Positions 16,431 through 26,172 of a stretch of 64,000 nucleotides of DNA are shown here, one piece after another. The DNA lies in NCBI RefSeq assembly GCF_002019735.1, contig NZ_KV917378.1, positions 615,869 through 679,868 on the forward strand. Direction: 5' to 3'. This DNA comes from Salipaludibacillus agaradhaerens (lineage in GTDB: Bacteria; Bacillota; Bacilli; Bacillales; Salisediminibacteriaceae). The position numbers and the translations under genes are program-made. Position 1 is the first letter of the stretch. Every line of letters begins with the position of its first letter. The notes beneath the pieces were generated by a model. The model did not search any database. It saw nothing but the letters and a program-made list of their open reading frames with translations, and was not told where the DNA came from.

Positions 16431-18893
16431 TTAAGTATCCACTAGATCCATCGCTTCTGGTGTGGCATCATTCCCATTCTTCTCAAGCCATGCATCTGTA
16501 ATGTCTCCAGACACACTCACATCGAAAAGGAAGGAGCCATTCGTATAACGATCATTTTGCCTAACCGAACTCGGGTTAATCGTTTCATGTGAACCGTCAC
16601 TAGCTTCCACATGAATTTTATCAGTCGGCTGGACTAAAAAGACATTGTACACACGGTGAGGTGATTTCTTTAATTCTTTTAACATCACAACCCCTCGCTT
16701 AGCGCGAGATGTTTTTTCAAATGCATTTAAGCTCATTTTTTTATAAGCTGCTCGTTGCGTTATGAGCAGTATCGATGGCTTTTCTTCCACAGTAAACGAT
16801 TGACAGCTCATGACTTTATCATCGGCTTTTAAGTTAATCGCTTTAACACCAGCAGTACGTTGGCCAGTGACGCTCACTTCTTCTTCACTAAACCATAAAC
16901 CATATCCTAAATGTGTAGAGATAAAAACGTCCTGATTGCCATCTGTTAAACTAACATAAATAAGATCATCATCTTTTTTCAGCTTTACTGCCATTAATGC
17001 TTTTGAATGCCTTTGCGCTTTGTACTCACTTAAAACAGAGCGTTTTATCATCCCTTTTTTAGTGGCAAACATTAAATATCTCTCGTCAGTAAATTCTTTA
17101 ACTGGTATAGCGTTAAGAATCTCATCCTCATTATCCATCGTTACAATATTGGCCACATGTTGGCCATTGTCTTTCCAACGGTTTTCTGGAAGTACGTGAA
17201 CTGGTAAGTAAAGATAGGACCCTTTTTTTGTGAAAAGAAGCAATGTATCAGTTGTGTTCATTTCCATTGAGTATAATAAACGATCCGATTCCTTCATACC
17301 AGGTGGTTCACCGTTTGACGCAGTATAAGATCTAATACTCGATCGTTTAACATACCCTTCCCTCGTTACAGTGACCCGAACATCTTCAGATGGCACAACG
17401 ACTTCAAGATTTATTTTTAGGTCCTCAATTTCCTCTTCAATCATTGTGCGACGATTATCGCTATACGTTTTCTTTATGCGACGTAACTCTTTTTTAATCT
17501 CACTAATTAAATTTTGATCAGTCGCTAATATACTTTCTAATTTTTCAATCGTGTCTTGTAATTCTTTAGCTTCTTGTTCTAACGTCGTAATATCCGTGTT
17601 CGTTAATCGGTAAAGCTGTAAATTAACGATTGCTTCACTTTGTGGTTCACTAAATTGATAGCGTTGTTGAAGTTGCTCTTTAGCATGACCTTTATCTTTT
17701 GATTCTCTAATTGTAGCAATAACGTCATCTAAGATAGAAATGGCTTTAATTAACCCTTCAACTATGTGAGCACGCGTTTTGGCTTTATTTAAATCAAAAC
17801 GTGTTCTGCGCGTTACGACCTGTTTTTGGTGCTGAATATAGGCATCAAGCATTTCTTTTAATCCAAGAAGTTTCGGTGTTTTATTATAAATAGCGACCAT
17901 ATTGAAATTATAAGAGACTTGCAGATCAGTATTTTTGTATAAAAAGTGTAAAATACCTTGGGCATCTGCATCTTTTTTCAGTTCTACTACAATCCGTAAT
18001 CCTGTTCGGTCTGTATCATCTCGTACCTCGGCTATGCCGTCAACTTTTTTGTCGAGACGTAGCTCGTCCATTTTTTTAACTAAATTCGCTTTGTTGACTT
18101 CATAAGGTATTTCAGTAATGATAAGTTGTTCTCGTCCACTTCTAACAGTCTCAATTGAGACCTTTCCTCGTAGAACGATCTTCCCTTTGCCTGTTTCATA
18201 AGCTTTTCTTAATCCCTCAATCCCTTGAATGATCCCACCTGTAGGGAAATCAGGGCCTTTAATATGCTGCATTAAATCATCGACTGTACAGTCAGGAGCA
18301 CTCATCTGATGAATAGCTGCATCAATCACTTCTCCTAAATGATGGGGCGGGATATCAGTCGCATAACCACTGGAGATACCTGTTGATCCATTCACAAGGA
18401 GATTAGGATAGCTGGCTGGCATCACCACGGGTTCTTCTTGTGAATCGTCAAAGTTAGGCATGAAATCTACCGTATCTTTTTCAATATCTTGAAGTATTTC
18501 TGACGCAATTTTTGAAAGTCGGGCTTCTGTATAACGCATGGCAGCTGGAGGATCACCATCAATTGAGCCATTATTTCCGTGCATTTGCACGAGCAGGTGA
18601 CGCATTTTCCAGTCTTGACTTTGTCGAATCATGGCCTCGTACACAGATGAGTCGCCGTGAGGGTGATAGTTACCAATGACATTACCGACTGTTTTGGCTG
18701 ATTTTCTAAATGGTTTGTCCGCTGTATTTTTGTCAACGTGCATAGCATATAATATACGACGCTGTACAGGCTTTAATCCGTCTCTCGCGTCTGGTAAAGC
18801 TCGGTCTTGAATAATATATTTACTGTAACGGCCGAATCTGTCGCCAAGCACTTCTTCAAGCGGCAAATCCAGATAGCGTTCTTTCTCTTCCAA
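16431..18893 (-). CDS. parC: DNA topoisomerase IV subunit A
   Basis: 820 residues, close to the 806 of B. subtilis ParC. The catalytic Tyr is Tyr121 in [11 protein letters not shown]. The quinolone-determining region reads [12 protein letters not shown], with Ser82 and Glu86 in the wild-type, drug-sensitive state. The C-terminal beta-pinwheel blades lack a GyrA-box, which supports ParC over GyrA. The start is TTG at 18893, three bases after the parE stop, and its ribosome binding site GAGGAGGAG is the last codons of parE. The enzyme decatenates daughter chromosomes with ParE. Confidence 0.96.
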   Translation of the reverse strand: MEEKERYLDLPLEEVLGDRFGRYSKYIIQDRALPDARDGLKPVQRRILYAMHVDKNTADKPFRKSAKTVGNVIGNYHPHGDSSVYEAMIRQSQDWKMRHLLVQMHGNNGSIDGDPPAAMRYTEARLSKIASEILQDIEKDTVDFMPNFDDSQEEPVVMPASYPNLLVNGSTGISSGYATDIPPHHLGEVIDAAIHQMSAPDCTVDDLMQHIKGPDFPTGGIIQGIEGLRKAYETGKGKIVLRGKVSIETVRSGREQLIITEIPYEVNKANLVKKMDELRLDKKVDGIAEVRDDTDRTGLRIVVELKKDADAQGILHFLYKNTDLQVSYNFNMVAIYNKTPKLLGLKEMLDAYIQHQKQVVTRRTRFDLNKAKTRAHIVEGLIKAISILDDVIATIRESKDKGHAKEQLQQRYQFSEPQSEAIVNLQLYRLTNTDITTLEQEAKELQDTIEKLESILATDQNLISEIKKELRRIKKTYSDNRRTMIEEEIEDLKINLEVVVPSEDVRVTVTREGYVKRSSIRSYTASNGEPPGMKESDRLLYSMEMNTTDTLLLFTKKGSYLYLPVHVLPENRWKDNGQHVANIVTMDNEDEILNAIPVKEFTDERYLMFATKKGMIKRSVLSEYKAQRHSKALMAVKLKKDDDLIYVSLTDGNQDVFISTHLGYGLWFSEEEVSVTGQRTAGVKAINLKADDKVMSCQSFTVEEKPSILLITQRAAYKKMSLNAFEKTSRAKRGVVMLKELKKSPHRVYNVFLVQPTDKIHVEASDGSHETINPSSVRQNDRYTNGSFLFDVSVSGDITDAWLEKNGNDATPEAMDLVDT

Positions 18894-18896
18894 GGA

Positions 18897-20873
18897 TTAC
18901 TCCTCCTCTGTTACTTGCAAATTGTCGTTATCTAATATATTTGATTCTTCATCTAATCCAAACATAACATGACGCTCAATCCATTTACGGCGTGGTTCCA
19001 CTTTATCTCCCATTAATGTAGAGACGTGTCTCTCCGCTCGAGCAATATCGTCGATGGTCACTCTTACCAATGTGCGAGTCTCAGGATCCATCGTTGTTTC
19101 CCAAAGTTGTGTAGCATCCATTTCTCCAAGTCCTTTATATCTTTGTATGATATAGCCTTTTCCAACATTGTTAATGGCCTTTTTTAACCCGTCTTCATCC
19201 CAAGCATACTCAACTTTTTCTTTTTTGCCACTTCCTTTGCTCACTTTATATAACGGTGGTAACGCAATGTACACGCGCCCGGCTTCAATTAGAGGCCTCA
19301 TATACCGATAGAAAAAGGTCAAGAGAAGGACTTGGATATGGGCACCATCTGTATCAGCATCTGTCATAATCACAACTTTGTCATAGTTAATATTTGTGAT
19401 ATCAAAATCTGCTCCCACGTCTCCACCAATGGCGTAAATAATCGTTCGAATTTCTTCATTTTTCATAATGTCAGCTAATTTCGCTTTTTCAGTGTTGATC
19501 ACTTTACCTCTCAATGGTAGGACGGCTTGGAATTTCCGGTCACGTCCTTGTTTCGCAGAACCACCAGCTGAATCACCCTCAACGAGGTAAAGTTCGTTTC
19601 TCGCAGGATTTTTTGATTGCGCTGGCGTCAGTTTACCGCTTAACATCGCATCTTTGCGTTTATTCTTTTTTCCACTTCTTGCGTCTTCACGTGCTTTTCG
19701 AGCTGCATCTCTCGCTTGAGCAGCTTTAATAGCTTTACGTATAAGATTATTACTAATTTCTGGATTTTCCTCTAAAAAGAAAGTCAGTTTCTCAGAAATA
19801 ACATTGTCAACTGCTGAACGAGCTACTGGTGTGCCTAACTTCCCTTTTGTTTGCCCTTCAAACTGAAGTTTTTCTTCAGGAACTCTCACTGACACAATCG
19901 CTGTAAAGCCTTCACGAATATCGTTGCCATCTAAATTTTTATCCCGTTCTTTAAGTAATTGCAGCTTACGGGCGTGTTCATTGACAACACGTGTCACAGC
20001 AGCTTTGGCTCCTAATTCATGTGTACCGCCATCCTTGGTACGAACATTATTAACAAAGGAAATAGTGTTCTCTGTATAACCGTCGTTATATTGAAAGGCA
20101 AAGTCTACTTCTATATCTTCTTGTTCTCCTTGAAAAGATACAACTGGATGTAACGTTTCTTTATCTTCATTTAAATATGTGACAAATGCTTCAAGACCAG
20201 TATCAAATTGAAATTCATCTTTACTTGTTTCTTTATCAGGTCGCTCATCTATAAGGGTTATTTTAACGCTTTTTAGTAGAAATGCTGATTCTCTAAGTCG
20301 TTCAGCCAATGTGTCATAACTGTATGACGTTGTACTAAAGATAGTAGGATCCGGTTTAAAGTGAATAGTAGTTCCTGTCTTTTTAGTTGTTCCTACCTTT
20401 TCTAGCGTCGTAACTGGCTTCCCACCGTCCTCAAAACGTTGCGTATAGATCGTTCCACCACGGTGAATGGTAACCTCAAGCCATTCAGATAAAGCATTCA
20501 CGACTGAGGCGCCAACACCATGTAAGCCACCACTTGTTTTGTAACCGCCTTGACCGAATTTACCACCGGCATGAAGAACTGTTAAAATGACCTCAGGAGT
20601 AGGTTTCCCTGTATGATGCATGCCTGTAGGTAAACCCCGCCCTTCATCCTTCACACTGATACTATCATCTTTATGTATTATAACAGTAATTGTTTGACCA
20701 AATCCTGCAAGAATTTCATCTACCGAATTATCGACTATTTCAAAAACAAGATGATGGAGACCGCGATGGTCAGTGCTACCAATATACATGCCTGGTCGCT
20801 TTCTTACTGCCTCCAGACCTTCTAATACTTGTATCGCATCATCATTGTAATCAAATGTTGGTTTAGTGGACAC
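18897..20873 (-). CDS. parE: DNA topoisomerase IV subunit B
   Basis: 658 residues with the GHKL ATPase (VDNSVDEILAGF, DEGRGLPTGMH, GGKFGQGGYKTSGGLHGVGA) and the Toprim domain (EGDSAGGSAKQGRDRKFQAV, DADTDGAHI). The length fits ParE (655 in B. subtilis). The start is GTG at 20873 with AGAAAGGGG upstream. Gene order yneT-parE-parC is as in B. subtilis. Confidence 0.96.
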   Translation of the reverse strand: MSTKPTFDYNDDAIQVLEGLEAVRKRPGMYIGSTDHRGLHHLVFEIVDNSVDEILAGFGQTITVIIHKDDSISVKDEGRGLPTGMHHTGKPTPEVILTVLHAGGKFGQGGYKTSGGLHGVGASVVNALSEWLEVTIHRGGTIYTQRFEDGGKPVTTLEKVGTTKKTGTTIHFKPDPTIFSTTSYSYDTLAERLRESAFLLKSVKITLIDERPDKETSKDEFQFDTGLEAFVTYLNEDKETLHPVVSFQGEQEDIEVDFAFQYNDGYTENTISFVNNVRTKDGGTHELGAKAAVTRVVNEHARKLQLLKERDKNLDGNDIREGFTAIVSVRVPEEKLQFEGQTKGKLGTPVARSAVDNVISEKLTFFLEENPEISNNLIRKAIKAAQARDAARKAREDARSGKKNKRKDAMLSGKLTPAQSKNPARNELYLVEGDSAGGSAKQGRDRKFQAVLPLRGKVINTEKAKLADIMKNEEIRTIIYAIGGDVGADFDITNINYDKVVIMTDADTDGAHIQVLLLTFFYRYMRPLIEAGRVYIALPPLYKVSKGSGKKEKVEYAWDEDGLKKAINNVGKGYIIQRYKGLGEMDATQLWETTMDPETRTLVRVTIDDIARAERHVSTLMGDKVEPRRKWIERHVMFGLDEESNILDNDNLQVTEEE

Positions 20874-21139
20874 TGCTTTTTCCCCTTTCTATCGTAACCC
20901 GTCTTAAGCTATTATCTAACATACCATAACTGTTTAGGACTTTCGATAATCAGTTTTAAAAAACCTAAGCGGTGTTACTTACTTAAAATATATGGTTTAT
21001 AGTGACTTTGTCAAATGCCTATGCCACATTTACGTAAGAAACACCCTTGTTTTTTTAGTGAAAAGTCCTGATTTTAATCATCGTAGTATTCTAATACATG
21101 TACTTTTTGGTATGTCATACTAAAATAATTTTCTTTGAA
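20874..21139. other. Leader region of parEC
   Basis: Together with the yneT terminator this forms a gap of about 310 bases. It should hold the parE promoter; no unambiguous boxes, repeat or small gene were recognised. Confidence 0.4.
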
Positions 21140-21168
21140 CAAAAAAGAGGACGGCCAATTTAGCCGTC
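21140..21168 (-). terminator. Rho-independent terminator after yneT
   Basis: On the minus strand GACGGC and GCCGTC pair around TAAATTG, then CTCTTTTTT. It separates yneT from parE. Confidence 0.85.
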
Positions 21169-21182
21169 AATAGTTCGATCTA

Positions 21183-21593
21183 TTATTTAATAAGGAGCGC
21201 ATGCTCCACTTTTATACAACGGTCCATAATGACTGTTTTACCTGCTTCTTTTACAAGTTGACCTGCCTCTTCATGCCACAATCCTAATTGCGTCCAAAAT
21301 ACGTTGGCGTTTGTTAAAATTGTTTGTTCAGCAACTTCTTTCACAAATTCATAACGTCTAAATACATTGACGATGTCAATTTTGCCATCAATATCTGTCA
21401 GCTTATCCACAGCTTTTATACCGAAGACTTCGTCAATGTGAGGGTTAACTGGGATGATGTCATATCCATCTCTTAATAACGCTTCAGCTATTTGGTATGA
21501 AGTTCTTTCTGGGTTATCTGATAAACCAACGATGGCAATGCGCTCTGCTTCTTCTAGAATTGTTTTTATGACCTCTCTTGAAGGGTTGTTCAA
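21183..21593 (-). CDS. yneT: CoA-binding domain protein, YneT-like
   Basis: 136 residues with a Rossmann-type CoA_binding domain: IAIVGLSDNPERTSYQIAEA, DGYDIIPVNPHIDEVFGIKA and a conserved FWTQLGLWHEEAGQL segment. The size and the position ahead of parE match B. subtilis YneT, whose role is not established. The frame is open upstream of 21593, but AAAAGGAGTG 9 bases before a TTG gives the best start and the family length. The universal stress protein gene ends 20 bases upstream, so they form an operon. Confidence 0.85.
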   Translation of the reverse strand: MNNPSREVIKTILEEAERIAIVGLSDNPERTSYQIAEALLRDGYDIIPVNPHIDEVFGIKAVDKLTDIDGKIDIVNVFRRYEFVKEVAEQTILTNANVFWTQLGLWHEEAGQLVKEAGKTVIMDRCIKVEHALLIK

Positions 21594-21613
21594 TGTATGA
21601 CACTCCTTTTCAA

Positions 21614-22036
21614 CTATTTTACGATAAGAACAGGACAAGGGACTCTTTTAGCAACTTTATGACTCACACTACCGAGTACCATTTGCTGGAACTGATTAAG
21701 TCCACGGCTACCAATCACCACTAAGTCATAGCTTTCTGTCGTTGCTTCTCTCACAATAGCAGTCCCTGGTTCCCCATATATATACTTCACATTTAAGGGG
21801 ATATTTGCTAGAGTAACCTTTTCTTCAGTACTTGCTACTTGTGCTTTTCGATGTTCCGGCACGGTCCTACAAGGTATCTCGGTTTCAATCACTTCCGACC
21901 TCACTGGAATGTCGTCTATGACATGAATAAGCGTTACAACAGCATCTGGCGTCTTTCTGGCAATATCTATTGCTTTATCAGTCGCCCTTAACGAATGAGC
22001 TGACCCATCTCCAGCTAATAATATGCGTTTAAACAT
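21614..22036 (-). CDS. Universal stress protein, UspA family
   Basis: 140 residues with the ATP-binding signature G-x2-G-x9-G-S in VVIGSRGLNQFQQMVLGSVS, and the first strand KRILLAGDGSAHSLRAT. ATP-binding Usp proteins act in stress tolerance through unknown partners. AGGGGGGAAAGCC precedes the ATG. It is the first gene of a short unit with yneT. Confidence 0.9.
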   Translation of the reverse strand: MFKRILLAGDGSAHSLRATDKAIDIARKTPDAVVTLIHVIDDIPVRSEVIETEIPCRTVPEHRKAQVASTEEKVTLANIPLNVKYIYGEPGTAIVREATTESYDLVVIGSRGLNQFQQMVLGSVSHKVAKRVPCPVLIVK

Positions 22037-22703
22037 GGCTTTCCCCCCTGACCACTCATTATAACTCTATTATAGTCAATTAATGACTGATCGCCTATGC
22101 CATGTCAATAACAATTCCCCAATAACCGTGGTTTAGCAAGTTCATTTGTTGGAACTTTCTCTTTATATGTGGCTATATTTCTCGTTGCTCATTCACTTCC
22201 CACAGATCAAACACTTAGGTATGATACCTTCTAATTTGATTAGAATATGTTTGATCAGCTCGTTTTTGAATAAATCTACTTAGTTTTATTCACCTTTAAA
22301 GTCATAACTAAACGGCTTTATACTAATTTAGTGTCAACGTGATACAGATTATGAAGGCTTTTGACCTGCTAGTTTCGTGGTCATTCCAATTAGATCAAAA
22401 TAAATATATGTTAGATTATGGTATACAATGATTTTTAAATGTTGTTAAGCATTAGGCCCCTATTGTCACAAGGGGGCCCGATCAACATTAAGCAAAAATA
22501 GACATGAAAAACCAAAAAACACGATGATGTTTGACTTAAATTATGTTGGTGATAACTAAAATTAACGATTTTTTCGATAGCTTTTTAAGCGATATAGGAC
22601 AAATACAAACACTTACTGACTCAGTTGAACTTCTAGTTAAACAAAATTCGACCTCTTAAAAAGCAGCCATACTTGTATGACCGCTCTTTGATGGTAGGAT
22701 TTT
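22037..22703. other. Long intergenic region with one GC-rich hairpin
   Basis: About 670 bases. At 22453-22478 GGCCCC and GGGGCC pair around TATTGTCACAAG, unusually G+C-rich for this region and without a T tract. At 22543-22659 a 38-codon frame (ending DSVELLVKQNSTS) has no ribosome binding site and may be chance or a relic. Otherwise nothing recognised. Confidence 0.4.
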
Positions 22704-22824
22704 ATTACAGATAACCGTCCATAAAACCCCTGCATTAATAACAGAGAGGAGAGAAAACGGTAATATTCTGATTGCCTCAACTACCAATCAGTGGGAGAAG
22801 AACGAAAACGCCCACTGATTGGTA
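22704..22824 (+). repeat. Interspersed repeat, copy A (intact hairpin)
   Basis: Starts with ATTACAGATAACCGTCCATA, contains a purine-rich gagaggagagaaaacgg stretch, and ends in the hairpin TACCAATCAGTGGG (22782-22795) / CCCACTGATTGGTA (22811-22824), a perfect 14-bp stem with loop agaagaacgaaaacg. It matches copies at 22994, 49068 and 62026. It lies directly after the stop codon of the tiny gene at 22828-22896 and may serve as its terminator. Confidence 0.8.
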
Positions 22825-22827
22825 ATT

Positions 22828-22896
22828 TTATTTTCTGTAGGCCACACCAACAATAATTAAAAGGACAAACATGACGACCACCAACAAAAATAGCAT
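22828..22896 (-). CDS. 22-residue hydrophobic protein, YjcZ-like
   Basis: ATG at 22896, stop at 22828. The peptide is one hydrophobic helix (LFLLVVVMFVLLIIVGVAY) ending in Arg-Lys. It resembles the C-terminal helix of the YjcZ/SscA-type small sporulation proteins (pattern VVLFILLIIVGAA). AGGTGGTGATCTT before the ATG is a fair ribosome binding site. It is too short for routine gene calling. Spore association is inferred from similarity recalled by eye. Confidence 0.55.
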   Translation of the reverse strand: MLFLLVVVMFVLLIIVGVAYRK

Positions 22897-22993
22897 AAGA
22901 TCACCACCTATTCATGAAGTAACCCTTCACACTATTAATGTATGGTGAAAAATGCCTTATGATTGGACAAATGTTGTCTCAAGTAAAAATGTT

Positions 22994-23084
22994 TATCACA
23001 CAGATAAACATCCCGGTTCAAAAGAGAGAGGAGAAATTCACTCAACTATCAATAAGAGAAGAGCGAAAACTTCCACTGATTTTG
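22994..23084 (+). repeat. Interspersed repeat, copy B (decayed hairpin)
   Basis: Begins TATCACACAGATAAACATCC, has agagagaggagaaatt, then CTCAACTATCAATAAG and gaagagcgaaaacttcCACTGATT. It aligns with copy A 290 bases away, in the same orientation, but the first stem arm is changed so the hairpin no longer forms. It ends 8 bases after the stop of the protease gene. Confidence 0.7.
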
Positions 23085-23091
23085 GACTGTA

Positions 23092-23949
23092 TCAATAATC
23101 TACATATTCTGATAGTTCTTCTGTAGGTATAGCAAGACCGACTTTTCTAGTTGATCCATCGGTATCCTCTAATCGCGTTGTGGCATACACAATCCCTACA
23201 ACTTTTCCGTCTTCTCTTATGACAGGACTTCCACTGCTCCCATGATAGATAGGGGCGTCTAGTACGAGCGATGAGCTGTTTTTGTTACCAAAATCAGTTG
23301 TTCCTGTTACCTTGCCTTGGTTAGCAATAAAATTAAAAAACAATGGGTTGCCTATGACATAAATTGACATACCTGCTACCCACTCTTCAGCAAAATCTAA
23401 CACAGGATAACTAACGTCTGTTTCAATATGTAAGATAGCAACATCTCGTTCAGGATCAGTCTCAATAACATCAGCTGTATAACTAGCGCCATTTTCAAAT
23501 GAAACGGTTGCTTGAGGATAATCACTTACAACATGTTCATTCGTCATAATATACCCATTCTCAGATATATAAAAGCCGGTGCCTTTACTATTACCAGACC
23601 TAATCACAACAACGGACTCTTTATACAGTTGCACGTCCTCATTATTAGATAATTCTTGAGAGACAGCAATGAATTCCATTGCTGGAAAATTAAACAGCTG
23701 CGGCCAGATGGCAAACACATTACTTAAGAGCGCCACCGTTATAAAAGCTGCTATCGTTATTTTTAGTCCCCGTCTAGGCTTCCTTGTCTGGCCTTCTTCC
23801 TCATCATCAGGATTAAAAAATTCTTCTTTAGTATAATAATGCTCTCCGTCAAAAAATAACTCTTCTTCTGGTTGATCGTTTAATTCCTCTTTATCTTTCT
23901 TTTGATCGCTTTTTGAAGCATCGTTATTACGGTCGTCAGTAATCGTCAT
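23092..23949 (-). CDS. Membrane-anchored trypsin-like serine protease without PDZ domain
   Basis: 285 residues: an acidic cytoplasmic N-terminus of about 60 residues, one membrane segment (LKITIAAFITVALLSNVFAI), and an extracellular HtrA-type protease domain. The triad is visible: His in MTNEHVVSDYP, Asp in DPERDVAILHIE, Ser in YHGSSGSPV. HtrA, HtrB and YyxA of Bacillus carry a C-terminal PDZ domain; this protein ends right after the protease barrel. The site AAAGGAGG is almost touching the ATG at 23949 (GTG at 23952 is also in frame), an unusually short spacing. Confidence 0.85.
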   Translation of the reverse strand: MTITDDRNNDASKSDQKKDKEELNDQPEEELFFDGEHYYTKEEFFNPDDEEEGQTRKPRRGLKITIAAFITVALLSNVFAIWPQLFNFPAMEFIAVSQELSNNEDVQLYKESVVVIRSGNSKGTGFYISENGYIMTNEHVVSDYPQATVSFENGASYTADVIETDPERDVAILHIETDVSYPVLDFAEEWVAGMSIYVIGNPLFFNFIANQGKVTGTTDFGNKNSSSLVLDAPIYHGSSGSPVIREDGKVVGIVYATTRLEDTDGSTRKVGLAIPTEELSEYVDY

Positions 23950-24142
23950 CACCTCCTTTTTTAATAAAGTTTATCTCATATAAAATGTCGTTAAGAATTA
24001 ATACGTAATTTTATCGTATCATAATTTGTTGCCAAAAGATCAACGCCCGCCTTTTTTTCATAATAGGAAAAAGAGAGGATTGTGATTATAGTGATATTCC
24101 TGTAAACTTTGTTGGGACGTATTAATCACAGGAGGATATTAC

Positions 24143-24454
24143 ATGACTAACACCACAACTGAAACCGACCATATACTACCGACTAAAAAAAATACCTATA
24201 ACTTTAAAGCCATGATCGCGATAGCTTTAACCGTGACTACGCTCATTGTTGCAACAGTGAAATTTCCAGTGAGTTTGTTGTTAAGTTTTGTTGCCATTAT
24301 TTTCTCAATCATTGCTTTAGTAGAATTAAGAACGCCGACACAAAAAGGAAAAGTTTTAGCAGTAGTAGCACTTGTTGTTAACTTACTTGTTTGGCTGGTC
24401 ACCATTGGGCTGCTTGTGTATGGTTATTTTTTATACCAATCTATCCATAATTAG
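24143..24454 (+). CDS. Small membrane protein, DUF4190-like
   Basis: 103 residues with a polar N-terminus and three hydrophobic segments; LLLSFVAIIFSIIALVELRT and GKVLAVVALVVNLLVWLVTI recall DUF4190-type proteins. aggaggatatt precedes the ATG. It is divergent from the protease and is followed after 23 bases by a second small membrane protein. Function unknown. Confidence 0.65.
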   Translation: MTNTTTETDHILPTKKNTYNFKAMIAIALTVTTLIVATVKFPVSLLLSFVAIIFSIIALVELRTPTQKGKVLAVVALVVNLLVWLVTIGLLVYGYFLYQSIHN

Positions 24455-24477
24455 CCGATTTAAAAGGACTGAAAAAC

Positions 24478-24783
24478 ATGGAAACCCCTTCAGCAAAACA
24501 AGAACTAACGTCTTTAGATTCAAATCATCGTTCATTTAGTTTTATAGCCATTTTATCAGCTGGGATGTTAGTTTTTACTGCCTTTTCTTTCTATCAAGAT
24601 TGGGATATAACTTTATTTTCCTTCGTGTTAACGATTATTTTGTCTCTTGTAGGTATAATGGACACAGTGGAAAAAAATAAAGTTGGCAAGCGACTCAGTT
24701 TACTAGTACTATTCCTTTGCTTAGTAGCGATCATTCTGCCTGTTATATTACTGATTTTCTTCACGATGGCAATCGGTCAATAA
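24478..24783 (+). CDS. Small membrane protein of unknown function
   Basis: 101 residues: a polar N-terminus, then three hydrophobic segments (FIAILSAGMLVFTAFSF, ITLFSFVLTIILSLVGIM, LLVLFLCLVAIILPVILLIF). Its layout parallels the preceding gene, so the pair may be distant duplicates. AAAAGGACTG lies before the ATG, and a terminator begins at the stop codon. Confidence 0.65.
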   Translation: METPSAKQELTSLDSNHRSFSFIAILSAGMLVFTAFSFYQDWDITLFSFVLTIILSLVGIMDTVEKNKVGKRLSLLVLFLCLVAIILPVILLIFFTMAIGQ

Positions 24784-24827
24784 AAAACCGGGACGCCTAC
24801 CTTTGCAGGGTAGAGTCCCGGTTTTTT
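24783..24827. terminator. Bidirectional terminator
   Basis: AAAAAACCGGGAC and GTCCCGGTTTTTT pair around a smaller inner stem (CCTACC/GGGTAG). It serves the small membrane protein operon on the plus strand and rlmN on the minus strand. Confidence 0.9.
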
Positions 24828-24835
24828 ACCGATTA

Positions 24836-25918
24836 TTAACTTCTGGCTTTCGCTTTTTCGCGATCTTTTCTCATTTGTTTACTTCTTAATTGCCCACAGG
24901 CCGCATCAATATCAGAGCCTTGTTCATGCCGAACACCACATTGAATACCATTTTTCATCAAAATATCATAAAACGTGAGTATGGCCCCTTTTTGGCTTTG
25001 TTTGTATTGGATATATTCATCAACAGGGTTATAAGGAATCAAGTTAACATAAGTTAGCTTTTTCTTATCCTTAATAAGCTCTACTAATTGCTGTGCATGC
25101 TCTGGCTGATCATTCACACCATCCAGTAGAATATATTCAAATGTAATACGCCTGTTCCTCTTCTTTAAGTAATAATCAACTGCTTCCATGAGTTTTTCAA
25201 TCGGCTGGGCTTTATTAATTTTCATAATTTGCGTGCGCAACTCATTATTTGGAGCATGTAAAGAAACTGCAAGGTTCACTTGAAAATCTTCATCTGCAAA
25301 GTCATATATCTTTTTAATAATTCCACTCGTAGAAACGGTAATATGTCGTGCACCAATAGCTAATCCTTTATCACTGTTCACGATCCGGAGGAAATTCATT
25401 AAATGAGTATAATTATCAAATGGTTCGCCGATTCCCATTACTACAATATGGCTAACACGTTCTCCTTTTCCTGTCTCATCCATACTATGTTGTACGTTCA
25501 TAATTTGTTGGACAATTTCACCACTGGTTAAATCACGATCTTTAGACAATAAGCCACTTGCACAAAAACTACACCCAATATTACACCCTACTTGCGTTGT
25601 CACACAAACGGAAGCACCGTAATCAAAACGCATTAATACAGTTTCAATTAAATTACCATCACTTAGTTTGAATAGGAATTTTTCAGTGCCATCACTTGAA
25701 ACTTGCTTTGAATGTAATTGAAGTGATTGAATCACAAAATGATTTTCAAGTAATTGAATACAGTCTTTTTTTAAATTCGTCATCTCATTAAATGAGGTAA
25801 CACGCTTGATATATAACCAGTCCCACACTTGAGAAGCGCGGAATGGCTTTTCCCCTTTTTCTGTAAACCACTCTTTTAATTGGTCAAATGTTAAACCGTA
25901 AATCGATGGTTTCGTCAT
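24836..25918 (-). CDS. rlmN: 23S rRNA adenine-2503 methyltransferase RlmN
   Basis: 360 residues. Radical-SAM cluster motif CNIGCSFC gives Cys112, Cys116 and Cys119; Cys341 in [11 protein letters not shown] is the second methylation Cys. GIGEPFDNY and [12 protein letters not shown] are further family signatures. It methylates C2 of A2503 in 23S rRNA and also tRNA. N-terminal [20 protein letters not shown] favours RlmN over the resistance relative Cfr. GAGGGGTTAAA precedes the ATG. Confidence 0.93.
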   Translation of the reverse strand: MTKPSIYGLTFDQLKEWFTEKGEKPFRASQVWDWLYIKRVTSFNEMTNLKKDCIQLLENHFVIQSLQLHSKQVSSDGTEKFLFKLSDGNLIETVLMRFDYGASVCVTTQVGCNIGCSFCASGLLSKDRDLTSGEIVQQIMNVQHSMDETGKGERVSHIVVMGIGEPFDNYTHLMNFLRIVNSDKGLAIGARHITVSTSGIIKKIYDFADEDFQVNLAVSLHAPNNELRTQIMKINKAQPIEKLMEAVDYYLKKRNRRITFEYILLDGVNDQPEHAQQLVELIKDKKKLTYVNLIPYNPVDEYIQYKQSQKGAILTFYDILMKNGIQCGVRHEQGSDIDAACGQLRSKQMRKDREKAKARS

Positions 25919-26172
25919 TTTAACCCCTCATTTCACTTTATTTATAATGATAGCTCTACCAATAATCTTAGTAGTTCAAACTGAGACATCTTTTATGTGA
26001 ACGACTCATAAAATACGAGATCCTCTTTTTAAACCAACAGCTATTATCTCAATTTTCATCTCACAATTCAAGCAAGATTTGGTGTTACACGACAGCTTTA
26101 TACTTATTTACACGATGCCTCTCGTTTTTAAGAACAATCATATATTAAAATGACGCATAGGGGAGGAATACA

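Noticed and set aside
16431-20873. gyrA/gyrB instead of parC/parE
   Set aside because: The order yneT-parE-parC, subunit sizes and lack of a GyrA-box support topoisomerase IV.
22938-23126. 62-codon plus-strand frame over the repeat copy and protease 3' end
   Set aside because: Lies across an interspersed repeat and runs into the protease gene on the other strand; no start signals.
24836-25918. Cfr-type antibiotic-resistance methyltransferase
   Set aside because: Length and N-terminal sequence fit the housekeeping RlmN; nothing suggests a mobile context.
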